The notes under the pieces were generated by a model. That model did no database searches, was not told the origin of the DNA, and saw only the letters and a list, made by a program, of their open reading frames with translations. Below, piece after piece: positions 1-6,439 of a stretch of DNA of 11,357 nucleotides (positions are counted from its first letter, which is position 1; the number at the start of each line of letters is the position of its first letter). Source of the DNA: Lysobacterales bacterium (GTDB lineage: Bacteria; Pseudomonadota; Gammaproteobacteria; Xanthomonadales; SZUA-5); assembly GCA_024710675.1 (NCBI GenBank), contig JANJUH010000124.1, forward strand, positions 1 through 11,357. Reading direction: 5' to 3'. The position numbers and the translations under genes are program-made.

Positions 1-1286
1 AGCTGGTCCAGGCGCACGCTCTCAGCTGCGAGCAGTGCGGAGCGCGGGCGCGCCGGCTGCGCCCCGAGTGCGAGCAGATCGCCGACAGCCTCATGAAAGG
101 CAGCGCTGGCGCCGAGCTGGAACAGGGCGGGCTGGTGCCGGTAGGCGCGGTAGTAATGCACATGCCCGAGTTCATGCAGTGCCGTGCGCAGGGCGGCCTC
201 GGAGGGCTGCAGGCACATGCGGATCCGTACATCGCCGGCGAGGTCGATGTTCCAGGCGCTTGGATGGCAGGCGACGGCTGCGCCCGGCTCGAGCCGCGAA
301 CGCCCCGCCAGCGTCCCCGGCAATTTCGGCAATCCGATGGCCGCAAGCTGCCCGGCAGCCTGGTCGAACAACTCGCGACCGCTGGTGGCCACGAGGCGCG
401 ATTGCGGCTCCAGGCTGATGGCGGACTCGGGTGCGAGCAAGCGGTGGATGCTGCTCCAGTCCATCTGTGTCGGGTGGCCGAGCAGGTGCGCCGGGATCAG
501 TCCGTCGGCGCTGAAGTGATCGGTGCCATGGTGCTCGGCCAGGCGCCGGCGGGCATGGCAATGCAGTTGCCGGTACAAGGGCTCTGCAGCAGCCCAGAGC
601 CTCTCGATCTCGAGCGCGAACTCGCTCGGCGCCATGTCGTGTCCGGCCCGCCAGTGTTCGCCGGCATCGGCATATCCCCAGTCACGGGCGCCCTGGTTAC
701 GCAGTTCGACCAGCCGCTGGAAATCCTCGCGATGCGCAGACGCCCCTGCGTGCGTCGCCTGCCACGCCGCGGCCAGCACGGCAGCATCCTGGCTGTGCGC
801 GAGCAGGCCCAGCCATTCTTCACGCGTGCGACAGCTGCTTCCCGGCGCGCACGCCGGGGTCAGCGCATAGTCGGCGGCCTGGCGCTGGTCCAGCAGTGCC
901 AGTTCGGCGCGTGCGGCGGGATCGGCCGGGGGCAGTGCCCGCGCGCGCTCGCGCAGCAACTGCAGCGCCCGGCGCGACTCGGGATCGGCCTCGGCAACGA
1001 GCGATCGTGCCAGGGTGAGGCGCTCGGCGAGGCGTTCGAGTTCCTCAGCCGCTGCGCGGGTGGCCTCGCGGCGGATCTCCGGGTCGTCATGGTCAGCCGA
1101 CTGCCAGGCGAGGAGTTGGGCCTTGCGACGCTCGGCCGGCAACTCGGCATTGATGGCGGCGACCAGCGCCCGCGCTTCGGCGCTGCGATCGGGCGTCAGT
1201 GCGACGGGCTCCGGTGCGCAACCGGCCAGCAGCAGCCCCAGGCCTGTCAGCCAGCCCGGCAACAATGGATGGAGACGCTGCGGCAT
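1..1286 (-). CDS. M2-family (ACE-like) zinc metallopeptidase lipoprotein, 3' end missing
   Basis: Peptidyl-dipeptidase-type metallopeptidase of family M2 (angiotensin-converting-enzyme-like), predicted to sit on a lipid anchor in the cell envelope. 428 residues are visible and the frame is open to the left edge, so the C-terminal third is missing. The zinc site is clear: HELGH at residues 371-375 gives ligands His371 and His375 and catalytic Glu372. FHEAVGD supplies the third ligand, Glu399, exactly 24 residues after His375, the spacing known in ACE. Other M2-like stretches are the RNQGARDWGY region near residue 205 and HLLGHPTQMDW near 268. The N-terminus is a lipoprotein signal with lipobox LLAGC (Cys23, followed by Ala). 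ATG at 1286 was chosen because it gives a normal-length signal peptide. An upstream in-frame ATG at 1313 lies 6 bases from a strong hairpin and would make an unusually long signal. Neither start has a clear Shine-Dalgarno. Natural substrate unknown. Confidence 0.9.
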   Translation of the reverse strand, partial: MPQRLHPLLPGWLTGLGLLLAGCAPEPVALTPDRSAEARALVAAINAELPAERRKAQLLAWQSADHDDPEIRREATRAAAEELERLAERLTLARSLVAEADPESRRALQLLRERARALPPADPAARAELALLDQRQAADYALTPACAPGSSCRTREEWLGLLAHSQDAAVLAAAWQATHAGASAHREDFQRLVELRNQGARDWGYADAGEHWRAGHDMAPSEFALEIERLWAAAEPLYRQLHCHARRRLAEHHGTDHFSADGLIPAHLLGHPTQMDWSSIHRLLAPESAISLEPQSRLVATSGRELFDQAAGQLAAIGLPKLPGTLAGRSRLEPGAAVACHPSAWNIDLAGDVRIRMCLQPSEAALRTALHELGHVHYYRAYRHQPALFQLGASAAFHEAVGDLLALGAQPARPRSALLAAESVRLDQ

Positions 1287-1319
1287 GCGCAACTCGGCTG
1301 TGGGCCTTGCCATGGGGAG

Positions 1320-1352
1320 GGCGCCGACTCCGGGAGTTCCGGAGCCGGCGCC
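1320..1352 (-). terminator. Strong hairpin downstream of the secreted-protein gene (possible terminator, no U-tract)
   Basis: The arms at 1320-1333 and 1339-1352 pair around a 5-base loop (GAGTT on the plus strand). Seven pairs (GGCGCCG/CGGCGCC) and six pairs (CTCCGG/CCGGAG) are separated by one position, 1327/1345. That position is A opposite C in plus-strand RNA but U opposite G in minus-strand RNA, so the stem is continuous (14 pairs) only in the transcript of the flanking minus-strand genes. It starts 9 bases after the stop at 1362. The 3' side on the minus strand is CTCCCC, not a U-run, so intrinsic termination is unproven. It may instead stabilise the 3' end or act as a partial terminator. 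Confidence 0.5.
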
Positions 1353-1361
1353 GGGGGCTTG

Positions 1362-3311
1362 CTACTCGAAGCCGTTGGCGAACATCGCGCTGCCGGGCAC
1401 CAGGATGTTGACCGTGTAGGTGGCCGGACTGCCTGCATCCAGCGGCTGCAGGGTCACGCTGCCGGTGGTCGGTGCAAACGGCGACTCGATGCGGAAGGAG
1501 TACAGCGTGCCCCAGTTCAGGGCATTGCCCTGGGTGCCGGCGAAGCGGACCACGCCATTCTGGTGCGTCGCTGTCCAGTCGTTGCCGGCATCGACATCGC
1601 CATCGGAGAAGTCGAAGCTGGCGCCGGCCGAAGCGTGCGGAACCTCGAAGGCGGCGAAGCCGAAGTTGCGATTGACCCGGTAGACCTCGGCCTGCGGCTG
1701 GTTCGGCACCGAGACCCGCTCCATGTCGGCGCGCGCGTAGTCGTAGTTCATCACCACGTAGTCGTAGCGCCAGTTTCCGTTGCCGAGCTGGCTGGCGCGC
1801 ACGGCGACGCGGGCGCGGCCCTCCTGCGTGGCGAGTTCGACGTTGGCCGCGTTGGGCCCGGGGTTCGCCGGATCCACCCAACGGCTGAGGAAGGGTCCTT
1901 GCACGAAGGGCTTGCCGGACACGTTCGCGAGCTGCCAGGTGCTGCCGAAGGTGGGCTCGACGTCACGCCCGCCCATCGTGTTGTAGATGTTGATGTCGTC
2001 GCGGACGATGTACCAGGACTCCATGAAATAGCCGGCGCCCGGGTTCGCATTGGGACGGATCTGGCTCTCGCGGACGATCAGGCGATGATCGAAATTGCCG
2101 ACATTGGCGTTGTTGGCGGCGTGGTTGCAGTCCGGGTCGTAGATCGAGCCGCAGCGGCCCCAGATGCCCAGCGCGGGCACGATCTCGCTGCGCGGACCGA
2201 GCGCCGTGTTGCTGTCGTTGTTGCCCGAGCTGTAGATGTCCTGGCAGTGGCGGCCGAGGATCGAACCGCTGACGCTGCCGCAGGTCGGGTCGTTGCAGGA
2301 GGTGTTGGTGGTCAGGAAGGCGTGCTTCACGCCGGAACGGGCGATCTGCTCGAGCCGACCCTCGGCGTCGATGCGATACAGGTTCCAGATCAGGAAGGGG
2401 TGCTGGTCGTTGTTGTAGGGCGGCCGGTAGCCGGAGAACTTTGCGTACCAGGGCACTTCGGCGGTGTTGTCATTGTTGCTGTTGCGCAGAGTGGCATTCG
2501 GCGCGAACACCGCCTGGCCGTCGGTGGCGCCGCTCGGTCCGCTGCAATCGATGCAGCGCTTGTAGTCGATCGAGCTCGAATTGGTCAGCAGCACGTCGGC
2601 CAGCCACAGGCCACCACCCGGTGCGCCCGGGGTGTTGGGCCAGTTCGGTGCGGTGCAGGACTTCATGGCCTCGCTGACCGAGCCATCCACGCGCACCTCG
2701 GCGCTGAGCGCCATCGCGCCTACGGTGTGGCCCTCGATCACCGGGTCGCCGAGCCACCGGGCCAAGGCCGGACTGGCGCGCAGGTCCATGTTGAACATTT
2801 CGATCTGGGTACGATCCGGGGAGAGCTGGTAGTGCACATGGTCGTTGACGAACCAGACCGTGCCCTTGGCATCGACCAGTTCCAGCTCCCAGTTGTCGGA
2901 CTTGCGCGGAAGCAGGCGCAAATGTTCCAGCGCCAGCGTGCGACCGTCGGCGGTGAGCCGGATTCCTCCGCGCAACTGCAGGCTGCCCTCGGTGAAACCC
3001 TGGAACTGGGTGCCACCGACCTTGAAGTCGAGCCCACCCTGGGCGTGCACCGGCAGCCGCAGCAGGCCATCGGCCTTGCGCGCAGCGCCCAGCGGACGCA
3101 CCTTGACACCGTAGGCGGAGAGCACATCGCTGCTGAAATCGATGCGGGCGTGGCCGCCCCAGGCGGTCCATGCCGGCGCCAGCGCGGCATTCGGGTCGAT
3201 GCCCTGGCCCGCCATCGGCGGCGGCTCGGTCCAGCGCAGGTCCTTCTGCGCGGCGGCGAGCGCAGGCGCGAGCAGCGCGGCGAGGAACATGGCGAGGCGT
3301 GCAGGCTTCAT
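1362..3311 (-). CDS. Secreted protein of unknown function, 649 aa, C-terminal ANGFE
   Basis: I cannot assign a function. Residues 1-21 form a Sec-type signal peptide (MKPAR basic start, hydrophobic core, AAA-Q cleavage region), so the mature protein should be periplasmic or extracellular. The N-terminal third (about 55-205) reads as alternating beta strands. The middle (about 210-450) is rich in Asn, Cys and aromatics, with KHAFLTTNTSC (329-339), a CGSVSGSILG stretch (344-353) and LGPRSE (371-376). I recall similar blocks from uncharacterised secreted proteins of other bacteria, but I cannot verify this here. Eight cysteines (219, 253, 256, 339, 344, 356, 387, 395) suggest disulfides. There is no lysyl-oxidase-type WxxHxCHxH copper motif and no HExxH. 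The C-terminal part (480-640) looks like beta-sandwich, and the protein ends ANGFE, a tail I associate with exported proteins of Lysobacterales. ATG at 3311 is preceded by GGGGAG at 10 bases. It stands alone between dapE and the M2 peptidase gene, with non-coding gaps on both sides. Confidence 0.85.
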   Translation of the reverse strand: MKPARLAMFLAALLAPALAAAQKDLRWTEPPPMAGQGIDPNAALAPAWTAWGGHARIDFSSDVLSAYGVKVRPLGAARKADGLLRLPVHAQGGLDFKVGGTQFQGFTEGSLQLRGGIRLTADGRTLALEHLRLLPRKSDNWELELVDAKGTVWFVNDHVHYQLSPDRTQIEMFNMDLRASPALARWLGDPVIEGHTVGAMALSAEVRVDGSVSEAMKSCTAPNWPNTPGAPGGGLWLADVLLTNSSSIDYKRCIDCSGPSGATDGQAVFAPNATLRNSNNDNTAEVPWYAKFSGYRPPYNNDQHPFLIWNLYRIDAEGRLEQIARSGVKHAFLTTNTSCNDPTCGSVSGSILGRHCQDIYSSGNNDSNTALGPRSEIVPALGIWGRCGSIYDPDCNHAANNANVGNFDHRLIVRESQIRPNANPGAGYFMESWYIVRDDINIYNTMGGRDVEPTFGSTWQLANVSGKPFVQGPFLSRWVDPANPGPNAANVELATQEGRARVAVRASQLGNGNWRYDYVVMNYDYARADMERVSVPNQPQAEVYRVNRNFGFAAFEVPHASAGASFDFSDGDVDAGNDWTATHQNGVVRFAGTQGNALNWGTLYSFRIESPFAPTTGSVTLQPLDAGSPATYTVNILVPGSAMFANGFE

Positions 3312-3341
3312 CGGTCAGTGGCTCCCCTGGGTCATCCGTCG

Positions 3342-3347
3342 ATTGTA
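3342..3347 (-). promoter_or_regulatory. Possible -10 box (TACAAT) upstream of the secreted-protein gene
   Basis: In the 83-base gap between dapE and the secreted-protein gene, the minus strand reads TACAAT, one mismatch from the sigma-70 -10 consensus TATAAT, about 30 bases before the ATG at 3311. A start site about 7 bases downstream would leave a short leader containing the GGGGAG ribosome site. No good -35 hexamer lies 16-18 bases upstream (the region is CCGCCG-like), and there is no TG extension, so this is weak. Confidence 0.25.
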
Positions 3348-3394
3348 GCGGCAAGCCGCGCGCTCGGCGGACACGCTTCGTGACGGAGTGGGCA

Positions 3395-4522
3395 TCAAAC
3401 CAGCAGCTTTTCGATCACCTGCCGGTAGGTGGCCTCGAGTGGCTCGAGGTCGGCGATGGCCACGCACTCATCGACCTTGTGAATGCTGGCGTTGACCGGT
3501 CCCAGTTCCACCACCTCGGCACCGGTGGGCGCAATGAAGCGGCCGTCGGAGGTGCCGCCACCGGTGTCCTGCACCGTCTCGACGCCGAGCACCGCGCGCA
3601 CGCTCGCGACCACGGCATCGATCAACTGCGGCGTCGTGGTCAGGAAGGGCGCGCTGGCGACGCGGGTGCGCAGATCGAAGTCGAGGCCATGGCGGCGCAG
3701 GATGTCCTCGACCTGCCCGCGCAGGCTCTGCTCGCTGCTGGCGGTGCCGAAGCGGAAGTTGAAGGACAGGTCGAGTTCGCCCGGGATCACGTTGTTGGCG
3801 CCGGTGCCGCAGCGCATCTCGTAGATCTGCATCGTGGTCGGCGGGAAGTGCGCATTGCCCTCGTCGAAGCGCAGCGCCACCAGCTCCGCCAGCGCCGGGG
3901 CGAACTCGTGGACCGGATTGCGCGCGAGCTGAGGGTAGGCGACGTGACCCTGCACTCCGCGGATCTTCAGGTGACAGTGCATCGAACCACGCCGGCCGAT
4001 GCGGATGCGATCGCCCAGGCGCTGGCCGGAAGACGGCTCGCCGATCAGTGCGTGGTCGATCTTCAGGCCCTGCTCGGCCAGCCAGGGCATGACCTTGCGG
4101 ATGCCGTTCGCGGCCGAGCCTTCCTCGTCGCTGGTGTAGAGGATCGCCAAGGTGCCGCGGTGATCCGGATGGGTGCGGACGAAATCGATGGCCGCCAGCG
4201 TCAGCGCAGCGATCGAGGCCTTCATGTCGGCGCTGCCGCGGCCGTACAGCTGGCCGTCGCGAATCGTGGGCTCGTAGGGCGGGCTGGTCCATTCCGTCAG
4301 TGGGCCCGGGGGCACCACATCCGTATGGCCGACCAGCGCCAGCAGCGGCGCACCGCTGCCGTGGGTGGCCCAGAGGTTGTCGGTGTCGCCAAAGCGCAGC
4401 GGCGTCACGTTGAAGCCAGCGGCAGCGAGCCGCTCGCCCAGCAGCGCCTGGCAACCGGCATCGTCCGGCGTCACCGAGGGACGGGCGACGAGTTCACGGG
4501 TGAGGTCGAGGACAGCGCTCAT
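3395..4522 (-). CDS. dapE: Succinyl-diaminopimelate desuccinylase
   Basis: Hydrolyses N-succinyl-LL-2,6-diaminopimelate to LL-diaminopimelate and succinate in the cytoplasm, a late step toward lysine and the meso-DAP of peptidoglycan. It is an M20-family dinuclear zinc enzyme, 375 residues, the same as E. coli DapE. All the metal and catalytic residues known from the Haemophilus enzyme are present, shifted by one: His66 and Asp68 (GHTD), Asp99 bridging (GSADMK), Glu133 as general base and Glu134 (SDEEGS), Glu162 (GEPSS) and His348 (ASIHKVDE). The lid histidine is His193 in GHVAYP, and GGTSDGRF lies at 322-329. ATG at 4522 overlaps the upstream arsC-like stop by one base (TGATG). A GTG at 4525 directly in front is also in frame. 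GGAG is 7 bases from the ATG but only 4 from the GTG, so ATG is preferred, and MSAVLDLTRELVARPS then aligns with the family N-terminus. Confidence 0.97.
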   Translation of the reverse strand: MSAVLDLTRELVARPSVTPDDAGCQALLGERLAAAGFNVTPLRFGDTDNLWATHGSGAPLLALVGHTDVVPPGPLTEWTSPPYEPTIRDGQLYGRGSADMKASIAALTLAAIDFVRTHPDHRGTLAILYTSDEEGSAANGIRKVMPWLAEQGLKIDHALIGEPSSGQRLGDRIRIGRRGSMHCHLKIRGVQGHVAYPQLARNPVHEFAPALAELVALRFDEGNAHFPPTTMQIYEMRCGTGANNVIPGELDLSFNFRFGTASSEQSLRGQVEDILRRHGLDFDLRTRVASAPFLTTTPQLIDAVVASVRAVLGVETVQDTGGGTSDGRFIAPTGAEVVELGPVNASIHKVDECVAIADLEPLEATYRQVIEKLLV

Positions 4523-4878
4523 CACGATGCTCCGACGGCAAAGCGCTGCGCGTAGGCGGCGGGTGTGAAGCCGGCCTGCCAGTCATCGCCATCAGCCAGC
4601 AGCGGGCGCCGCACCAAAGTCGGGTGGGCGAGCGCCAGCGCTCGCCATTCGGATGCGTTTGCGGGTGACTTTGCCGACTCGGGCAACTGCCGCCAGGTGG
4701 TGCTGGCGCGATTGACCAGCTTCTCCCAGCCGATCGCCGCCGCGGCGGCGTCGAGCTGTCCGGCGGTCAGTGGCTGGGCGCGGTAGTCGACGAAGGTGTG
4801 GGCGACGCCGTGCTCGGCGAGCCAGGCAATCGCCTTCTTGCAAGTGCCGCAGTGCGGCAGGCCGTAGAGGGTGGGCAT
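4522..4878 (-). CDS. ArsC/Spx/YffB-family reductase-like protein
   Basis: Small thioredoxin-fold protein of the ArsC superfamily, 118 residues, most similar in layout to E. coli YffB: MPTLYGLPHC start, GW-E-LVNR--TTWR in the middle (50-63), and LVRRPLL at 88-94, matching the family's KRPLL strand. The catalytic cysteine is Cys10. Cys13 completes a CGTC pair, whereas E. coli YffB has CDTI. This suggests disulfide chemistry more like Spx or thiol-linked reductases than strictly glutathione-dependent chemistry (inference). It is named arsenate reductase in many genomes, but no arsenic genes (arsR, arsB) are nearby, so a role in arsenate resistance is doubtful. The stop overlaps the dapE start, and the same pairing occurs in E. 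coli (yffB-dapE), so the two are co-transcribed and coupled. ATG at 4878 is the only plausible start. It lacks a visible Shine-Dalgarno. Confidence 0.88.
   Translation of the reverse strand: MPTLYGLPHCGTCKKAIAWLAEHGVAHTFVDYRAQPLTAGQLDAAAAAIGWEKLVNRASTTWRQLPESAKSPANASEWRALALAHPTLVRRPLLADGDDWQAGFTPAAYAQRFAVGAS
4530..4533 (-). promoter_or_regulatory. Ribosome binding site deciding the dapE start
   Basis: The minus strand reads GGAG at 4533-4530, within the last codons of the arsC-like gene. It is 7 bases from the ATG at 4522 and 4 bases from the in-frame GTG at 4525. This spacing favours ATG. Confidence 0.55.
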
Positions 4879-4950
4879 GGGGGCTGGGTGATCCGTGTCA
4901 AGACCCTGATTCTTGCCGATTCTGCGGCAATGCAGAGTGAGCGCCGAGAC

Positions 4951-4973
4951 GTGGGAGCGCGCTCTGCGCGCGA
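4951..4973 (+). repeat. REP-like palindrome, copy 1 (GTGGGAGC...CGCGA)
   Basis: Begins GTGGGAGC and ends GCGCGCGA, enclosing a stem GCGCGC (4957-4962) / GCGCGC (4966-4971) with a 3-base TCT loop. The conserved GTRGGAGC head, variable GC stem and CGCGA tail match the GTAG/GTGG-type REP elements known in Stenotrophomonas, Xanthomonas and Pseudomonas. It lies wholly in the spacer between der and the arsC-like gene. Confidence 0.7.
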
Positions 4974-4995
4974 AAGGACTTGCCGCAAGCACCCA

Positions 4996-5017
4996 TCGCG
5001 CCCGAGGGCGCTCCTGC
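4996..5017 (-). repeat. REP-like palindrome, copy 2, inverted relative to copy 1
   Basis: On the minus strand this reads GCAGGAGC followed by GCCCTCGGGCGCGA, the same head-stem-tail plan as the copy at 4951-4973 in opposite orientation. The stem GCGCCC (4998-5003) / GGGCGC (5006-5011) pairs around GA. The stems of the two copies differ in sequence yet each stays self-complementary, as expected of REP palindromes. The CGCGA tails face each other across 22 bases, so the pair resembles a BIME or REP doublet. Confidence 0.68.
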
Positions 5018-5018
5018 A

Positions 5019-5035
5019 GCGCGCCGCAGGCGCGC
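5019..5035 (-). terminator. GC hairpin directly after der (possible transcript end)
   Basis: GCGCGCC (5019-5025) pairs with GGCGCGC (5029-5035) around a 3-base loop, giving seven G:C pairs. It begins 7 bases after the der stop codon on the minus strand and is followed by the REP pair. No U-run follows, so it is either a rho-type or partial terminator or a stabiliser of the der transcript end. It may also be part of the REP cluster. Confidence 0.4.
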
Positions 5036-5042
5036 GGACCAC

Positions 5043-6425
5043 TCAGCGCTTCACATGTTGCATGAGCCGCCTGCGCTTCTTCACCTGGCGCTCGGTCAGC
5101 TCGTTGCGCTTGCCGGCGTAGGGATTCTCGCCCTCGCGGAACTCGAGCACGATCGGGGTGCCGGTGAGCCTGAACTTCTGGCGCAGGAAGCCTTCGAGAT
5201 AGCGCTTGTAGCTGTCCGGCAGCGAGGCGAGGCGGCTGCCGTGGATGATGACGCGGGGCGGGTTGCGACCACCCTGGTGGGCGTAGCGCATTTTCGCGGT
5301 GCGGCCGCGGACCAGCGGCGGCTGGTGTTTCTCGAAAGCTTCGTTGATGGTTTTGGTCAGCTCGGTGGCGCTGAACTCGCGGGTGCCGGCCTTGTGCGCC
5401 TGGTGCACGGCCTTGAGCAACTCGCCGAGGCCTGAGCCGTGCAGCGCCGAGATCGGCACGCGCTTGGCGAAGTCGACGAAACCCAGGCCCCAGTCCAGGC
5501 GGCTGGTGACCTGGGTGCGCTCGCGCGTGCTCAGACCATCCCACTTGTTGATCGCCAGCACCAGCGCGCGCCCGGAGCGCAGCACCTCGCCGAGGATGTG
5601 CGCGTCCTGGTCGGCGAAGCCTTGCTGGGCGTCCAGCATCAGCACCACCACCTGGGCCGCTTCCATCGCCTGCAAGGCCTTGATGACGCTGAACTTTTCC
5701 AGGCCCTCGCCAACGCGCGCCTTGCGCCGGATGCCGGCGGTGTCGATCAGTACGTAGCGCTTGCCGTCCCGTTCGAGCGGCACGCGCACGGCATCACGCG
5801 TGGTGCCGGGCAGGTCGATCGCGAGCACCCGGTCCTCGCCGATCAGGCGATTGACCAGGGTGGACTTGCCGACATTGGGGCGACCGATGATCGCGATGCG
5901 GATCGCGTCGTGGTCCTCTTCCTCGGCTTCGCTAGCCGGCAGCAGTCCGAGCAAGGATTCGGTGAGTTCGTCCAGTCCCTGGTAGTGGCTGGCAGCGATA
6001 TGGTGCTGCGGCGCGATGCCCAGGCGCGAGAACTCGGCCAGCGCGACGTTCTCGTCGACACCATCCATCTTGTTGACGATCAGCACCATCCGCTTGCCGT
6101 GGCTGCGGATCTTCTGGGCGATCTCGAGGTCGTCCGGATGCACGCCGTCGCGGGCATCGACGACCAGGCCCACCAGGTCCGACTCCTCGATGGCCTGCCA
6201 CGACTGTGCGGCCATGCCGCGCGCCAGTTCGTCCTCGCCCTGGGTCAGTCCGGCGGTGTCGCAGACCATGAACGGGCGCTCGCCGCGTCGGCAGATGCCG
6301 AACAGGCGGTCGCGGGTGACGCCCGGCAGGTTGGACACCAGCGCGTCGCGGGTCTTGGTCAGCGCGTTGTACAGCGTGGACTTGCCGACGTTGGGCCGGC
6401 CGACGAGGGCGACGACGGGCAGCAT
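5043..6425 (-). CDS. der: Ribosome-assembly GTPase Der (EngA)
   Basis: Essential double-GTPase that acts in the cytoplasm in maturation of the 50S ribosomal subunit. It has 460 residues with the full three-domain layout. G domain 1 has GRPNVGKS at 9-16, DTAG at 56-59 and NKMD at 118-121. An acidic linker (EAEEEDHD, 166-173) follows. G domain 2 has GRPNVGKS at 181-188, DTAG at 228-231 and NKWD at 293-296. A KH-like domain (about 352-436) contains KMRYAHQGGRNPPRVIIHG-type sequence. A basic tail (KKRRRLMQHVKR) closes the protein. All nucleotide-binding motifs are intact. ATG at 6425 gives the family-typical MLPVVALVGRPN start, though no Shine-Dalgarno is visible in the 14 bases separating it from bamB. 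The position after yfgM-bamB is the same as in E. coli and Pseudomonas. It is probably the last gene of its operon, since hairpins and a REP pair follow it. Confidence 0.98.
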   Translation of the reverse strand: MLPVVALVGRPNVGKSTLYNALTKTRDALVSNLPGVTRDRLFGICRRGERPFMVCDTAGLTQGEDELARGMAAQSWQAIEESDLVGLVVDARDGVHPDDLEIAQKIRSHGKRMVLIVNKMDGVDENVALAEFSRLGIAPQHHIAASHYQGLDELTESLLGLLPASEAEEEDHDAIRIAIIGRPNVGKSTLVNRLIGEDRVLAIDLPGTTRDAVRVPLERDGKRYVLIDTAGIRRKARVGEGLEKFSVIKALQAMEAAQVVVLMLDAQQGFADQDAHILGEVLRSGRALVLAINKWDGLSTRERTQVTSRLDWGLGFVDFAKRVPISALHGSGLGELLKAVHQAHKAGTREFSATELTKTINEAFEKHQPPLVRGRTAKMRYAHQGGRNPPRVIIHGSRLASLPDSYKRYLEGFLRQKFRLTGTPIVLEFREGENPYAGKRNELTERQVKKRRRLMQHVKR

Positions 6426-6439
6426 CGGCAGGGATTCGG

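Noticed and set aside
1362..3311. Possible lysyl oxidase or other copper enzyme identity for the 649-residue secreted protein
   Set aside because: The His-rich copper-talon motif (WxxHxCHxH) is absent and the histidines are scattered, so the family cannot be supported.
93..3383. A 1096-codon open frame on the plus strand, antisense to the M2 peptidase and the secreted protein
   Set aside because: Its translation is low-complexity Arg/Gly/Val-rich sequence with no recognisable domain. The minus strand in the same stretch encodes an M2 zinc site with exact ligand spacing and a signal-peptide protein. Long antisense frames are expected in GC-rich genes with strong third-position GC bias.
3170..4555. 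A 461-codon plus-strand frame opposite dapE, and a similar 383-codon frame opposite der (5439-6590)
   Set aside because: Both are fully antisense to genes with all catalytic motifs intact, and their products match nothing I know. They are shadows of codon bias.
4522..4878. Arsenic resistance locus
   Set aside because: Only a YffB/ArsC-superfamily protein is present, with no arsR, arsB, acr3 or arsH nearby. Its neighbour is dapE.
4896..4901. A perfect TTGACA (-35 consensus) on the minus strand before the arsC-like gene
   Set aside because: The optimal 17-base spacing would put the -10 hexamer on the start codon (ATGCCC), which is neither -10-like nor able to give a transcript including the start. 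No alternative -10 fits.
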